Shown: piece by piece, positions 19,245 through 29,004 of the stretch | How the letters are laid out: every line of letters starts with the position of its first letter | How positions within the stretch are numbered: position 1 is the stretch's first letter | Source of the DNA: DATFVJ01 sp963820395 | Lineage (GTDB): Bacteria; Actinomycetota; Actinomycetes; Streptosporangiales; Streptosporangiaceae | Reading direction: 5' to 3' | DNA length: 64,000 bases | Assembly (NCBI GenBank): GCA_963820395.1 | Contig: CAWGAE010000020.1 | Location: 310,001 to 374,000, forward strand | Made by a program: the position numbers and the translations under genes | Notes under the pieces: model-generated | What the model was told of the DNA's origin: nothing | Databases searched by the model: none | What the model saw: the letters and a program-made list of their open reading frames with translations, nothing else

Positions 19245-20249
19245 TCACGGTCGCCGGGTCCACCACAGATCCTCCTGCCTGGAGCACCACGCCGGATCAT
19301 TAAGGCGCGCCAGGTCTGCGGAGGTGATGACCGCATGCTCGATGAGCACTTCCACCACCACCTCGTCGGACAACCGGATGTCCGGGCGGACCAGGCCGCG
19401 TTCGGTGATCTTGCGGCGCAGTACCTTGAGGTGCTCGCCCACACGGGCGGCCAGTCTGTCACGGAAGGCCGGGTCGTTATCGAACCGCTCGAGTTCGTAA
19501 CAGGCGCCGGTCACCTCGAGGGCGGCGCGGGCGATCTCTGGCGTCCTCGGCAGCGGTGTGGTGCGGGTGGGGTCGATCAGCCACGGCTGACACCACGTCA
19601 GCGCGACGAGGAAAAGCTTGGTCTTCGGGTCGAGGTACAGCGGGAGCAGGGTCGAGTCACTGTCTGGACGGGATTGTGCCGCGTCCCAGCCGAATTCCGT
19701 CAGGCCGTCGAATGGGCTGCTGACCACCACCCGCAAAAACTGACCATCATCGAGCATCGCGCGTGAGCCGACAAGCGTCGTTCCGGCCCGCACGAACCAT
19801 CCCCCCGATGGCTCGCCGCCCTCCAACCGCGGCAGCCGCGTTCTGTTCCCCTCGCTTTCCGTGTAGAGCGCATGGGTGCGGCTGATGTTTGCCACCCAGG
19901 CGCCGCCGCTCACCGCCGAGATGAGACCGGCGCGGCGGGAAAGGCCACGGCCGGCCGGAATCAGCAGATCGGCGTCCGGTCCCCGCCCGAAAACCAGGCG
20001 GCACCCCTCTTGGATCCCTACCACGTGCCCGGACGGCGTGGTGACGTGCGCTGCCGCGGCAGCGGTCGAATCCAGCGCCTTCACCTTCCTCACATGCGTG
20101 TCGCCCTTCCGCGCGGCCACCTTGCCCGGCTGCCCCTGCGCGGCTCTCTTGCCGCCACAGTTACCGGTTTGCCTGCCTGTGGCGCCCGGCCTCGCCCGCA
20201 TTATGTCCCCTGTCGCAGATTGTAGGAGCGCCGCTGCGGACATGGGCAT
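19245..20249 (-). CDS. FHA-domain-like protein next to the kinase
   Basis: The FHA-like core runs through GCRLVFGRGPDADLLIP, LSRRAGLIS and ISRTHALY. The key Gly-Arg and Ser-Arg pairs are present, though the usual His after Ser-Arg is not in the first loop. The C-terminal half has PEIARAALEVTGACYELERF and a DLARLNDP end found in a family of actinobacterial FHA proteins. The frame opens at ATG 20249, but the first 50 residues are low quality and a start near 20096 (VRKVK) is more likely. It is convergent with the kinase gene, 66 bases apart. Confidence 0.72.
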   Translation of the reverse strand: MPMSAAALLQSATGDIMRARPGATGRQTGNCGGKRAAQGQPGKVAARKGDTHVRKVKALDSTAAAAAHVTTPSGHVVGIQEGCRLVFGRGPDADLLIPAGRGLSRRAGLISAVSGGAWVANISRTHALYTESEGNRTRLPRLEGGEPSGGWFVRAGTTLVGSRAMLDDGQFLRVVVSSPFDGLTEFGWDAAQSRPDSDSTLLPLYLDPKTKLFLVALTWCQPWLIDPTRTTPLPRTPEIARAALEVTGACYELERFDNDPAFRDRLAARVGEHLKVLRRKITERGLVRPDIRLSDEVVVEVLIEHAVITSADLARLNDPAWCSRQEDLWWTRRP

Positions 20250-20513
20250 CCCGGAGTTTGGGGATGGCTGGGTGCACTAATCCGCGGTTGACTGTAGTCA
20301 GTCCGGGGCGGGGCGTGAACACAGCGCACAGGGTGAGCGACCGCTGAGCGGCCAGGCTCGCTGAGATTAGCGGCGACGCGGGCGCAGGCCGCGCGACGAG
20401 ACTTGCTCTCAGGTCGCGACGCGGGGGGGATCCTGTAGCTCGCATTAGCCGCCTCGCCCCGGCCTATGCCCGGCCTTGATCCCTGCCTCGGGCGCCGTGC
20501 CGCCGCGCGTTTG
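20250..20513. other. Intergenic region between two leftward genes
   Basis: About 260 bases follow the glucokinase stop. No gene is seen. It should hold the promoter of the FHA-like gene. Confidence 0.5.
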
Positions 20514-21470
20514 TCATGCGAGCGGCTGCAGCGCGAGATCCGCCGCTCCGATGAGCCCCGCGGCTGGGCCCAGGCTCGCGGCGACGACCGGCGGAAGCAG
20601 CCGCCTGTCGTGCGCGAATGTGTGCGCGGGAAGCGCCCTGCGGGTCGGCGTCAGCAACAGCTCTCCTACGGCGATCATGCCTCCGCCGATGACGACCACC
20701 TCGGGGTCGAGGAGCGTGACCAGCGAACCCAGCCCGATGCCCAGCCAGCCACCGAGCTTGTCGAAAAGCCCGATCGCCGCCGGATCGCCCGCCTTCGCGG
20801 CCGCGAAAACAACCTCACCGGTGACTCGTGCCAGGTCGCCAGCCAGCGTCGCGATGGCACCGGTGGGGCTCGCCTCCGCGGCTGCCCTGCCCTCGCGTCC
20901 GAGCGCGGTGCCAGAGGCGACAGATTCCAGGCAGCCGCGGTTACCGCATCCGCACACCGGCCCGTCAGGCGCCACGGTGATATGGCCGAACTCACCGCCG
21001 AGACCCGTCGAGCCCCGGTATAGTCGACCATCGAGGATGAAACCGCCACCAATACCGGTCCCCACGGTGACCACGAGCACGTTGCGCCGACCGGCACCCG
21101 CCCCGTAGCGAGCCTCCGCCCAGGCGGCCGCGTTGGCGTCGTTATCGACCACAGCGGGCAACCCGGTGACTTCCTCCAGCCGCTTCCGCAGCGGAAGATC
21201 GTGGTATGCGTTGTTCGGCGCCCACTTGATGTGACCGTCCGGCCACTCCACCATCCCAGCAGCCCCGACCCCGACTGCCTCAACATTGTCATGGCGCTGG
21301 CGCAGGAAACCGATCATTTCGAACATCGTCTCAACGGCGCTTGAGCCGCCGACCGGCGTGGGCTGCTCCAGCCGCTCGAGGATGGTCCCGCCGCTCACTA
21401 CGCCCGCGGCTATCTTCGTGCCCCCGACGTCCAAGCCGATGCTGATTTTGGGTCGCGTTCCGGTTGCCAT
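20514..21470 (-). CDS. glk: ROK-family glucokinase
   Basis: The product has 318 residues. It has the DVGGTKIAAGVV ATP-binding phosphate loop, the VDNDANAAAWAEARYGAG catalytic Asp region, GTGIGGGFI, and the ROK zinc motif CGCGNRGCLE preceded by GEFGHITV. It phosphorylates free glucose to glucose-6-phosphate in the cytoplasm. It is divergent from the GH65 phosphorylase gene, which releases glucose, so the two likely act in one pathway. Confidence 0.92.
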   Translation of the reverse strand: MATGTRPKISIGLDVGGTKIAAGVVSGGTILERLEQPTPVGGSSAVETMFEMIGFLRQRHDNVEAVGVGAAGMVEWPDGHIKWAPNNAYHDLPLRKRLEEVTGLPAVVDNDANAAAWAEARYGAGAGRRNVLVVTVGTGIGGGFILDGRLYRGSTGLGGEFGHITVAPDGPVCGCGNRGCLESVASGTALGREGRAAAEASPTGAIATLAGDLARVTGEVVFAAAKAGDPAAIGLFDKLGGWLGIGLGSLVTLLDPEVVVIGGGMIAVGELLLTPTRRALPAHTFAHDRRLLPPVVAASLGPAAGLIGAADLALQPLA

Positions 21471-21635
21471 TGCACGCAGCCTCCTGACGACCGAATCATA
21501 CCCAGCCCATGAGCACCACCCGTTGGCGGGCTGGAGCTTGGCATTATGTCACTTAGTAGGGCACGATGCGGGCAACATTCAACCCCCAGGTTGTGGTGCT
21601 GCCGCAAAGTGCCTCCTCGGGAAGGATATAGAGAC

Positions 21636-24030
21636 ATGGGAACGTGGTCGCTCGCCTACGAAGGCTTCGACCCTGGGCCGCCAGCGCCTACGTGAAGCGC
21701 TGTGCACGCTGGGCAACGGGTACTTCGCGACCCGCGGTGCGGACCCTGAGGCCCGTGCCGACGAGGTTCATTACCCGGGCACTTACGTCGCTGGCCTTTA
21801 CAACCGCCTCCGCACGACGATCGCGGGCCGCACGGTCGAGAACGAGGATCTTGTCAACGTGCCCAACTGGCTGCCGCTCAGCTTCCGCGTCGCCGGCGGG
21901 AAGTGGTTCGACGCGGCGAACGTTGATCTCCTCACCTACCGCCACGAGCTCGACATCCGCCGCGGCATACTCACCCGGCACTTGCGCTGGCAGGACGCCG
22001 ACGGGCGCCGCACCAGGCTGACCCAGCGCCGCCTGGTTTACATGCGCGACATGCATCTGGCCGCCCTCGAGACGACGTTCGAGGCCGAGAACTGGGCTGG
22101 CGAGCTCGAGATCCGTTCCGGCCTCGACGGTAGGGTCGTCAATGCCGGCGTGCAGCGCTACAGCGCGCTGAACAACCGCCACCTCGAGATTATCCGGGCC
22201 GCGGCCTCCGGCGATGAGGTGGTCGAGCTCGAAGTCGAGACGAACCAGTCCGGTGTCCGCATCGCCCAGGCGGCGAGGACGCGGCTGCTGCGGGACGGCG
22301 CCCGCGTGGCTGGCCCGCGCGGGCTGATCAACGAGGGCGGCTACGTCGGCCACGCGTTCACCGTCCAGTTTGCCGAGGGCCGCCCGGTGACCGTAGAGAA
22401 GGTCGTCACGCTGTACACGTCACGGGATCGCGCCATCTCGGAGAGCCGGGTGGACGCGCGCCTCGCTGTGGTCCGAGCGGATAGCGTCCACGTCCTCCTC
22501 GCCAGGCACGCCCGCACCTGGAACCGCATCTGGAACCGCTTCGAAATCCGGCTCGACAGCACTCACGAACAGGCCGAACTGGCCCTGCACCTGCACATCT
22601 TCCATCTGCTCCAGACGGTGTCGCCAAACACGATCGACCTCGACGCCGGCGTGCCCGCCCGAGGCTGGCATGGGGAGGCCTACCGCGGTCACATCTTCTG
22701 GGACGAGCTGTTTATCTTCCCGTTCCTGAACTTCCAGCGGCCCGTGCTGAGCCGTGCGCTCCTGATGTACCGGTATCGACGCCTCGGCGCCGCCCGCTGG
22801 GCTGCCAGCGCCGCGGGATACGAAGGGGCGATGTATCCGTGGCAGAGCGGGAGCAACGGCCGCGAAGAGACCCAGACGCTGCATCTCAACCCGCATTCAG
22901 GACGCTGGCTGCCCGATCACTCCCACTTGCAGCGGCACGTCAACATCGCGGTTGCCTACAACGTCTGGCAGCACTACCAGGTCACCGGCAACATGGAGTT
23001 CCTGCGCTTCTACGGTGCGGAGATACTGATCGAGATCGCCCGCTTCTGGGCGAGTATCGCGTCCTACGATATAGACCTCGACCGCTACGAGATCCACGGC
23101 GTGATGGGCCCCGACGAGTACCACGAGGCCTACCCCGATCGGGACACCCCCGGGCTCGACAACAACGCCTACACCAACGTGATGGCCGCCTGGGTGCTGC
23201 TGCGGGCTATTGAGACGCTCGAGTTGCTGCCGGACAACTACCGGGAGGAGGTATTCGAGGAGCTCGGGCTCGGCGGCGAGGAGCTGGACAGCTGGCGGCA
23301 CATCGCCGCCAGGATGTATGTGCCGTTCCACCACGACGGGATCATCGGCCAGTTCGACGGCTATGACCGTCTCAAGGAATTGGACTGGGATGCCTACCGT
23401 GAGAAGTACGGCAACATCCAGCGGCTCGACAGGCTGCTCGAGGCCGAGGGCGACACCGCGAACCGGTATCAGGTGTCCAAGCAGGCCGACGTGCTCATGC
23501 TGCTGTCCGCTGACGAGCTGCGCGGGGTGCTCAGCGGCCTCGGGTACGAGGTGAGCCCGGATCAGCTGCGCCGGACCATCACGTACTATCTCGAACGTAC
23601 GTCACAGGGGTCCACCCTGAGCAGGGTCGTGCACGCTTGGGTGCTGTCCAGGTACGACGGTTCAGACGCCTGGCGGTTCCTCCTCGAGGCGCTGGACAGC
23701 GACATCGCCGACGTCCAGGGCGGCACCACCGCCGAGGGCATCCACCTTGGCGCGATGGCGGGGACGGTCGACATCGTGCAGCGCTGCCTGGGCGGGCTGG
23801 AGGCCCGCCGCGGTGTGCTGTGGTTCAACCCCGCACTGCCGCCCGAGGTGTCACGGCTGCGCTTCAGCGTCCACTACCGTGGGCACCGGCTGCAGATCGA
23901 CATCACCGACGAGCGCATCCGGGTGAGCGGCCGGCCGGGACCGACGACGCCGATCACCCTGGGTTTCCGTGGCGAGACCTTCCGGCTCAGGCCGGGTGAG
24001 ACGACCGAGTTCCGGTTGCGCGTGGCGTGA
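21636..24030 (+). CDS. GH65 disaccharide phosphorylase (frameshifted near codon 14)
   Basis: Cytoplasmic GH65 enzymes split trehalose, maltose or kojibiose with phosphate to glucose and beta-glucose-1-phosphate. ATG 21636 (with GGAAGGA upstream) starts MGTWSLAYEGFDPG. One extra base near 21678 then shifts the frame, and RQRLREALCTLGNGYFATRG follows in the next frame to 24030. The body has RTVENEDLVN, IFWDELF, HGVMGPDEYHE with the catalytic Glu, KQADVLML and the C-terminal beta domain. At about 800 residues it is full length. The neighbouring beta-phosphoglucomutase-like gene supports phosphorolysis. The frame also stays open upstream of 21636, but that part is unlike any family member. Substrate not resolved. 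Confidence 0.85.
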
Positions 24031-24059
24031 TCACTCCGGCAGGCGTTCCGGGTGCCCCG

Positions 24060-24857
24060 TCACACCGCTGCCGGGCGCCTTTCGAGACGGCCTTCACTCA
24101 GGCCCGCGACGGCGACATCGTCAAGGCTGGTCACCACCAGATCCGCGCCGGCGTCCGAGAGCAGCGCCTCGTCGTTCAGCCGTGCCACGCCAATGGCCGA
24201 CATCCGCCCGGCCTTGGCCGCCTGCACCCCAGAGGTCGCGTCCTCGACGACGAAGCATGCCTCCGGGGCGAAGCCAAGCTCTTCGGCTGCGGTCAGGAAG
24301 ATCATCGGGTCCGGCTTGCCGCGCGGGAAGTCGCGGCCGGTCACGTCAGCATCGAAGACATCGAGCAAGGTCAGGCCCGCGCCTACAAATCCGTAGCTCA
24401 GACCCTGCTCCTCGGCGAAGCTATCCAGCCGGATTTGCCTGAGGAAAAGCTTCGCGTTCTTGGATGACGACGCCGAGGCGATGCAGGTCCCCGCGTCCTT
24501 GACCGCGAGCAGGAACCGGAGGGCGTCGGGAAAGGCCGTGAAGCTCCCCTCTTCGATCAGTTCAACCACGCGCACCTGTTTGCGGGCCGCGTACTCCTCC
24601 GCGCGGCGCGCGGAATCAGGCACGCCAAAATGCTCCAGGGCGGCGCGTGCACCGCTCATGCGGGGCATCCCGGCCATGACCTCCTGGTAGACCTCCGGCG
24701 TGAAACGTTCCGGCGTGTAACTCGTCTGCGCGCTGATATCGCGCCAATCGTGTTCCATCAGCGCTTGCAGTGACTCACGCCAGGCACGTTCGTGCGGCGA
24801 GTCCACGAGCACACCGTCCACGTCGAAGATGCCGCCGAGATAGCCCACGACGATCAC
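24060..24857 (-). CDS. HAD hydrolase, beta-phosphoglucomutase-like
   Basis: The product has 265 residues. The nucleophile motif is FDVDGVLVDSPHERAW with the two Asp. ASASSSKNAK gives motif II, GRDFPRGKPDP supplies the Lys, and FVVEDATSGVQAAKAG is the acidic motif. The cap domain between the first motifs is typical of beta-PGM. Convergent with GH65, it is expected to convert beta-glucose-1-phosphate to glucose-6-phosphate. It lies in line with the sugar porter gene on the same strand (about 45 bases apart). Confidence 0.88.
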   Translation of the reverse strand: MIVVGYLGGIFDVDGVLVDSPHERAWRESLQALMEHDWRDISAQTSYTPERFTPEVYQEVMAGMPRMSGARAALEHFGVPDSARRAEEYAARKQVRVVELIEEGSFTAFPDALRFLLAVKDAGTCIASASSSKNAKLFLRQIRLDSFAEEQGLSYGFVGAGLTLLDVFDADVTGRDFPRGKPDPMIFLTAAEELGFAPEACFVVEDATSGVQAAKAGRMSAIGVARLNDEALLSDAGADLVVTSLDDVAVAGLSEGRLERRPAAV

Positions 24858-24903
24858 AACCTTCCTGAAAGCGCCAGTGCCGGCAACGGTCCAGCACGGT
24901 ACG

Positions 24904-26325
24904 CTACATACTCTCGAGTTCGCGGCCCTTGGTCTCCTTGACCCACTTCATCACGAACACGAACGACAGTAGCGCGGCCGTTGTGTACAGCCCGTACGCG
25001 AGGCCCAGCCCGACGTCCTTGAGGTAGGGGAACGAGACAGACACGGCCCAGTTCGCGATCCACTGCGCCGCGGCTGCGACCGACAGCGCGATCGCCCGGA
25101 TGCGGTTGTTGAACATCTCGCCAAGCAGCACCCAGACGACCGGGCCCCATGACATCCCGAAGAAGAAGACGTAGATGTTGGCCGAGAAGAGCGCGATCGG
25201 CCCGGCGAGCGGTCCCAGGTGCGGCTCCCCGTTGATGACCGTGGCGCTGCCGAAAACGATGGCCAGGGTGCCGAGCGTGATGAACATACCCGTTGACCCG
25301 ATCAGCAGCAGGGCCTTCCTGCCTATGCGGTCGACGAACGCGATGGCCACCAGCGTCGTGACGATGTTCGTCACGCTCGTGATCACGGTGATCAGCAGCG
25401 AGTTCTTCTCGCTGAACCCGACCGCCTCCCAGAGCACGCTCGAGTAGTAGAAGATCACGTTGATGCCGACGAACTGCTGAAACACCGATAGCAGTATCCC
25501 GATCCACACGATCGGCAGCAGGCCGAGGGCCGGTCCTTTCAGGTCGCGGAGACTGCGGCGCGTTTCCTTGCCCAGCGTCCTGCGGATCTCCTCCAGCTTG
25601 TGTTGTGCCTCCCTGGAACCGACGACCATATTCAGCACTTTGATCGCTTGGGAGTCGCGGAACTTGGCGACGAGGTACCGCGGCGACTCCGGGATGCTCA
25701 GCGCGAGCGTGCCGTAGATCGCTGCCGGGACGACACCCGCCAGGAACATCCATCGCCACGCCGCGAGCCCGAACCACAGGACGTTTGATGAACCGCCCGC
25801 CGCCGTGGCGAAGAAGTAATCCATCAGCAGGGCGACAAAGATGCCCGTGACGATGGCGAGCTGCTGCAGCGAGCCGAGCCGCCCGCGCAGGTCGGCGGGG
25901 GCGATCTCGGCGATGTAGGCCGGGGCGATCACCGACGCGGTGCCGACACCGACGCCGCCGATGAGCCGGAACAGCGTCAGCTCCCAGAGTGAGAAGGCGA
26001 ACCCCGAGCCCAGGGCGCTGATGAGAAACAGGATGGCGGCGATCACCATGACCGGGATCCGGCCGAGGCGGTCGGCCCAGCGGCCCGCGAAGAAAGCACC
26101 GACGGCCGAACCGAGCAGCGCGGAGGCGACCGCCTGCCCGAGCAGGAGCGGGCCCGCATGGAAGTGGTTCTGAATCGCGGTAACAGCACCGTTGATGACG
26201 GCGGTATCGAACCCGAACAGGAAGCCCCCGAGCGCGGCAGTCGCCGCGATAAGCACGATGTGCGCGGTCGATCGGCCGGTCGGGACACCTACGACTGCAC
26301 TCGCGCCCGGCTGTCCTTGCGTCAT
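24904..26325 (-). CDS. Sugar porter (MFS) transporter
   Basis: The product has 473 residues and 12 predicted helices. Sugar-porter signatures are GGFLFGFDTAVINGA in helix 1, RWADRLGRIP in loop 2-3, PESPRYL after helix 6, QQFVGINVIFYYSS in helix 7, DRIGRKALLL in loop 8-9 and a C-terminal VKETKGREL. It imports a monosaccharide or disaccharide, most likely the GH65 substrate or glucose given its neighbours. ATG 26325 has AGGGAGGTTG upstream. A long competing frame on the same strand is an artefact. Confidence 0.92.
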   Translation of the reverse strand: MTQGQPGASAVVGVPTGRSTAHIVLIAATAALGGFLFGFDTAVINGAVTAIQNHFHAGPLLLGQAVASALLGSAVGAFFAGRWADRLGRIPVMVIAAILFLISALGSGFAFSLWELTLFRLIGGVGVGTASVIAPAYIAEIAPADLRGRLGSLQQLAIVTGIFVALLMDYFFATAAGGSSNVLWFGLAAWRWMFLAGVVPAAIYGTLALSIPESPRYLVAKFRDSQAIKVLNMVVGSREAQHKLEEIRRTLGKETRRSLRDLKGPALGLLPIVWIGILLSVFQQFVGINVIFYYSSVLWEAVGFSEKNSLLITVITSVTNIVTTLVAIAFVDRIGRKALLLIGSTGMFITLGTLAIVFGSATVINGEPHLGPLAGPIALFSANIYVFFFGMSWGPVVWVLLGEMFNNRIRAIALSVAAAAQWIANWAVSVSFPYLKDVGLGLAYGLYTTAALLSFVFVMKWVKETKGRELESM

Positions 26326-26519
26326 GCGGCAACCTCCCTACGAGCCGGCACGAAGCGTCTCAGCGTGGGGGCGCGCGATTAGGAGGCGCTGCTGCATCCG
26401 CGGACCTCGGGCACTCAACGGCGAGGGCTCTTCGTACCGCCGGTCACATGTTCACACACGTACCCACGAGTGATCGTGGCATGTCAAGAGCCAGCGGGAA
26501 GATGTGAATGTCGGCTCGG

Positions 26520-27254
26520 CTACCTGGTCGCGGCCATCGCGGCTCCGACGATGCCCGCGTTGTTGAGCAGGACCGCGGGGATGACGCGGCTCCGCAGGCT
26601 GGTCAGATGCGGCATGAACTTGTCGGCCTTCTTGCTGATCCCGCCGCCGATGATGATCAGCGAAGGTGTCAGCAGGGCCTCGAGATACGCTAGGTACTCC
26701 TCCACCCTGCCTGCCCATTTGTCCCAGCTCAGGTCGTGCAGTTCGCGGGCGCGCTCCGAGGCGCGCTGCTCGGCGTCCTTGCCGTGCATATGCAGGTGGC
26801 CGAATTCGGTGTTAGGCACGAGCTCCCCGTCGACGAACAGCGCGCTTCCTATTCCGGTGCCGAATGTCAGCAGCACAGCGGTGCCTTGATGGCCGGCACC
26901 CGCACCGAACTTCATCTCCGCGATCCCCGCCGCGTCCGCGTCGTTAAGCACCGTCGTCCGCGTCCCCGTCGTCTCGCCCAACAGCGATCGGGCGTCCATG
27001 CCGAGCCACGAGCGATCGACGTTCGCGGCGGTCCGGACGACGCCATCCACCACCACACCTGGAAAGGTGATACCGACCGGCCCGCGCCAGTCGAACGCCG
27101 TGATGACCTGGCGCACCGTGTCCGCGACCGCGTCGGGGACGGAGGGCTGCGGGGTGAGCAGGCGGACCCGATCCGTGACGAGGTTCCCGGTGTCCAGATC
27201 CACTGGGGCGCCCTTGATCCCTGTTCCCCCGATGTCGATCCCCATTGCTTGCAC
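26520..27254 (-). CDS. ppgK: Polyphosphate glucokinase
   Basis: About 244 residues. It carries MGIDIGGTGIKGAPVD, LNDADAAGIAEMKFG, LLTFGTGIGSALFVDG and the family-specific tail LHDLSWDKWAGRVEEYL with LIIIGGGISKK. It phosphorylates glucose using polyphosphate or ATP and is an actinobacterial hallmark. Start is set at GTG 27254, with AAAGGAG five bases upstream, giving VQAMGIDIGG. It is the second glucose kinase of the module and is transcribed like the sugar porter, about 190 bases before it. Confidence 0.92.
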   Translation of the reverse strand: MQAMGIDIGGTGIKGAPVDLDTGNLVTDRVRLLTPQPSVPDAVADTVRQVITAFDWRGPVGITFPGVVVDGVVRTAANVDRSWLGMDARSLLGETTGTRTTVLNDADAAGIAEMKFGAGAGHQGTAVLLTFGTGIGSALFVDGELVPNTEFGHLHMHGKDAEQRASERARELHDLSWDKWAGRVEEYLAYLEALLTPSLIIIGGGISKKADKFMPHLTSLRSRVIPAVLLNNAGIVGAAMAATR

Positions 27255-28016
27255 GACGACTCCTTTCGGCCCCACCGTTCCCTTCGGCGCCGCGGCCCAT
27301 CGTGAGATGGCGGCGGCCACCTACGTGCCAGAGTGCCCCGGAGCGCACGAACGCAAGCGCGGAAGACGCGATGGAACAGCGCAGCGCAGTCGTTTACGTC
27401 AGGTCAGCCGCCCGGCGCCGGCTGGCGTAAACGCAGCCGGGACGGATCCGCCTCGTGCTGTGCGCTAATGCCAGGCCCGAACCCGAGGTTTCGCGTCATC
27501 GACCCGGGTGACCCGCCCGCGCTCGTGCGGCCACAAACTACGCCGTCTCGCCGAGGAAACGTTTCACGAACGCCGCCGTGGCTCAGCATGGAATGGCCGG
27601 AAAAAGATCGCCGGGTAGCGGTGCACCACTGAGGAAGACTTCAAGGTCGGCAAAGGGCTGACCGGCCTGGCTGACCAGCAGGTTCGCCGCTAGGTCTCCT
27701 GGCACCCGGTGATCCGCCCCGCATTCTCACCCGACTGACACTTGGTACGCGTGCCTGCCAGCCCGCGCCAAGCGATTCCGGTACGGCCGGGCCGCAGCTG
27801 CCTGAAGCTTGACGAGTTTCGCCGCGACACGTCGAACGCTTGCGCGATCGCCTGCTGGAAGTGGATCACGAAGATCTGTAGAGTGCCTGAGCGTGGGGAG
27901 GCTCGTGTGCACCGCAGAGCCGCGTGAGGCTCGTGGCGCCTTCTTCACTCCGATACCATCGCCGAGGGATTCGGCCCGCCTGGCGGAGAACAAGCCTTAA
28001 CACGATTGGGGCTTCT
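27255..28016. other. Non-coding stretch with a transposase scrap
   Basis: About 760 bases between the sugar module and the restriction-modification region. Apart from a short IS701-like scrap at 27631-27714 no gene is supported. The right end should hold the methylase promoter. Confidence 0.5.
27631..27714 (+). pseudogene. Short IS701/IS4-type transposase scrap
   Basis: The frame reads EEDFKVGKGLTGLADQQVRR, stop, VSWHP. This resembles the conserved C-terminal part of IS701-type transposases (E-E-x-F-Q-x-x-K-G-L-x-G-L, Q-V-R-x-W-x-S-W-x-R). Only about 28 residues survive. It marks past transposition at the left edge of the defence island. Confidence 0.4.
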
Positions 28017-29003
28017 GTGCCTGAACTGACGTGCCTGGAGATATGCGCCGGTGCAGGCGGCCAGTCGCTTGGCCTCGAACAGGCGGGCTTCGCCCATTTG
28101 GCAGCAGTTGAGATCGACCTAGACGCCTGCGAGACGCTGCGGCTGAACCGGCCCCGGTGGAACGTGCTCCAACAGGATGTTCATCATTTGAGCGGTGCCG
28201 ACTACCAGTGTGTCGACCTTCTCGCTGGTGGCGTACCGTGCCCGCCGTTCTCGATTGCGGGTAAGCAGCTTGGCGCGGACGACGAACGCGATCTATTCCC
28301 CCAAGCGCTGCGTCTTGTCGAAGAGTGCGAACCGACCGCCGTGATGCTTGAGAATGTCCGCGGCCTGTCCACGGCGCGCTTCGCAGGCTACCGCGAGCAG
28401 GTTCTCGACCGGCTGCATGAGCTTGGCTACGAGACCGACTGGCAAGTGCTGAACGCCAGCGAGTTCGGTGTGCCGCAACTGCGCCCGCGTTTCGTCTTGG
28501 TAGCCATGACGGCGGATGCCTACAAGCACTTCGAGTGGCCGAGGGCAATCAAGACACCACCAACCGTCGGTGAGACTCTCCGTGGCCTCATGGCGGCCGA
28601 CGGCTGGAAAGGGGCCGACGCCTGGGCCCGGAAGGCAAACGGCGTTGGCGCAACGCTGGTAGGCGGCTCCCGCAAACACGGCGGACCCGATCTTGGCCCG
28701 ACGCGCGCCCGCGAGGCCTGGCGCCAGCTGCGCGTGGATGGTAAGGGCCTGGCCGATGCGCCGCCGAAGCCGACCGACCCCCTCGATCACATCCCGAGGC
28801 TGACGCTGCCGATGGCGGCTGCCATCCAAGGCTTCCCACCGAGTTGGCAGTTCTCGGGACGCAAGACGGCGGCCTACCGCCAGATCGGCAACGCCTTCCC
28901 GCCGCCGGTGGCTCGGGCGGTCGGCGCCAGTATCCGCTCAGCGATCCAAACGACGCGTAAGGCTCTGGTTGCCGAGCCGCGGCGTTTGCTGCGCGCCGTA
29001 TGA
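28017..29003 (+). CDS. C5-cytosine DNA methyltransferase of a NaeI-like RM system
   Basis: The product has 328 residues and starts at GTG 28017. The standard motifs occur in order: EICAGAGGQSLGLEQAG (I, SAM), GGVPCPPFSIAGKQ (IV, catalytic Cys), MLENVRGL (VI), QVLNASEFGVPQLRPRFVLVA (VIII), then a target-recognition region and AYRQIGNAFPPPVARAVG (X). It adds a methyl group to carbon 5 of cytosine. The nearby NaeI-type endonuclease suggests it protects the same site; specificity is inferred from the partner, not read from the TRD. Confidence 0.9.
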   Translation: MPELTCLEICAGAGGQSLGLEQAGFAHLAAVEIDLDACETLRLNRPRWNVLQQDVHHLSGADYQCVDLLAGGVPCPPFSIAGKQLGADDERDLFPQALRLVEECEPTAVMLENVRGLSTARFAGYREQVLDRLHELGYETDWQVLNASEFGVPQLRPRFVLVAMTADAYKHFEWPRAIKTPPTVGETLRGLMAADGWKGADAWARKANGVGATLVGGSRKHGGPDLGPTRAREAWRQLRVDGKGLADAPPKPTDPLDHIPRLTLPMAAAIQGFPPSWQFSGRKTAAYRQIGNAFPPPVARAVGASIRSAIQTTRKALVAEPRRLLRAV

Positions 29004-29004
29004 G

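Noticed and set aside
21286..21635. Upstream extension of the GH65 open frame
   Set aside because: The first 115 residues do not resemble GH65 and overlap the divergent glucokinase start region; the family start is at 21636 in another frame.
24854..26332. 492-residue open frame on the same strand as the sugar porter
   Set aside because: Arg/His-rich shadow in another frame; the sugar porter frame has all family motifs.
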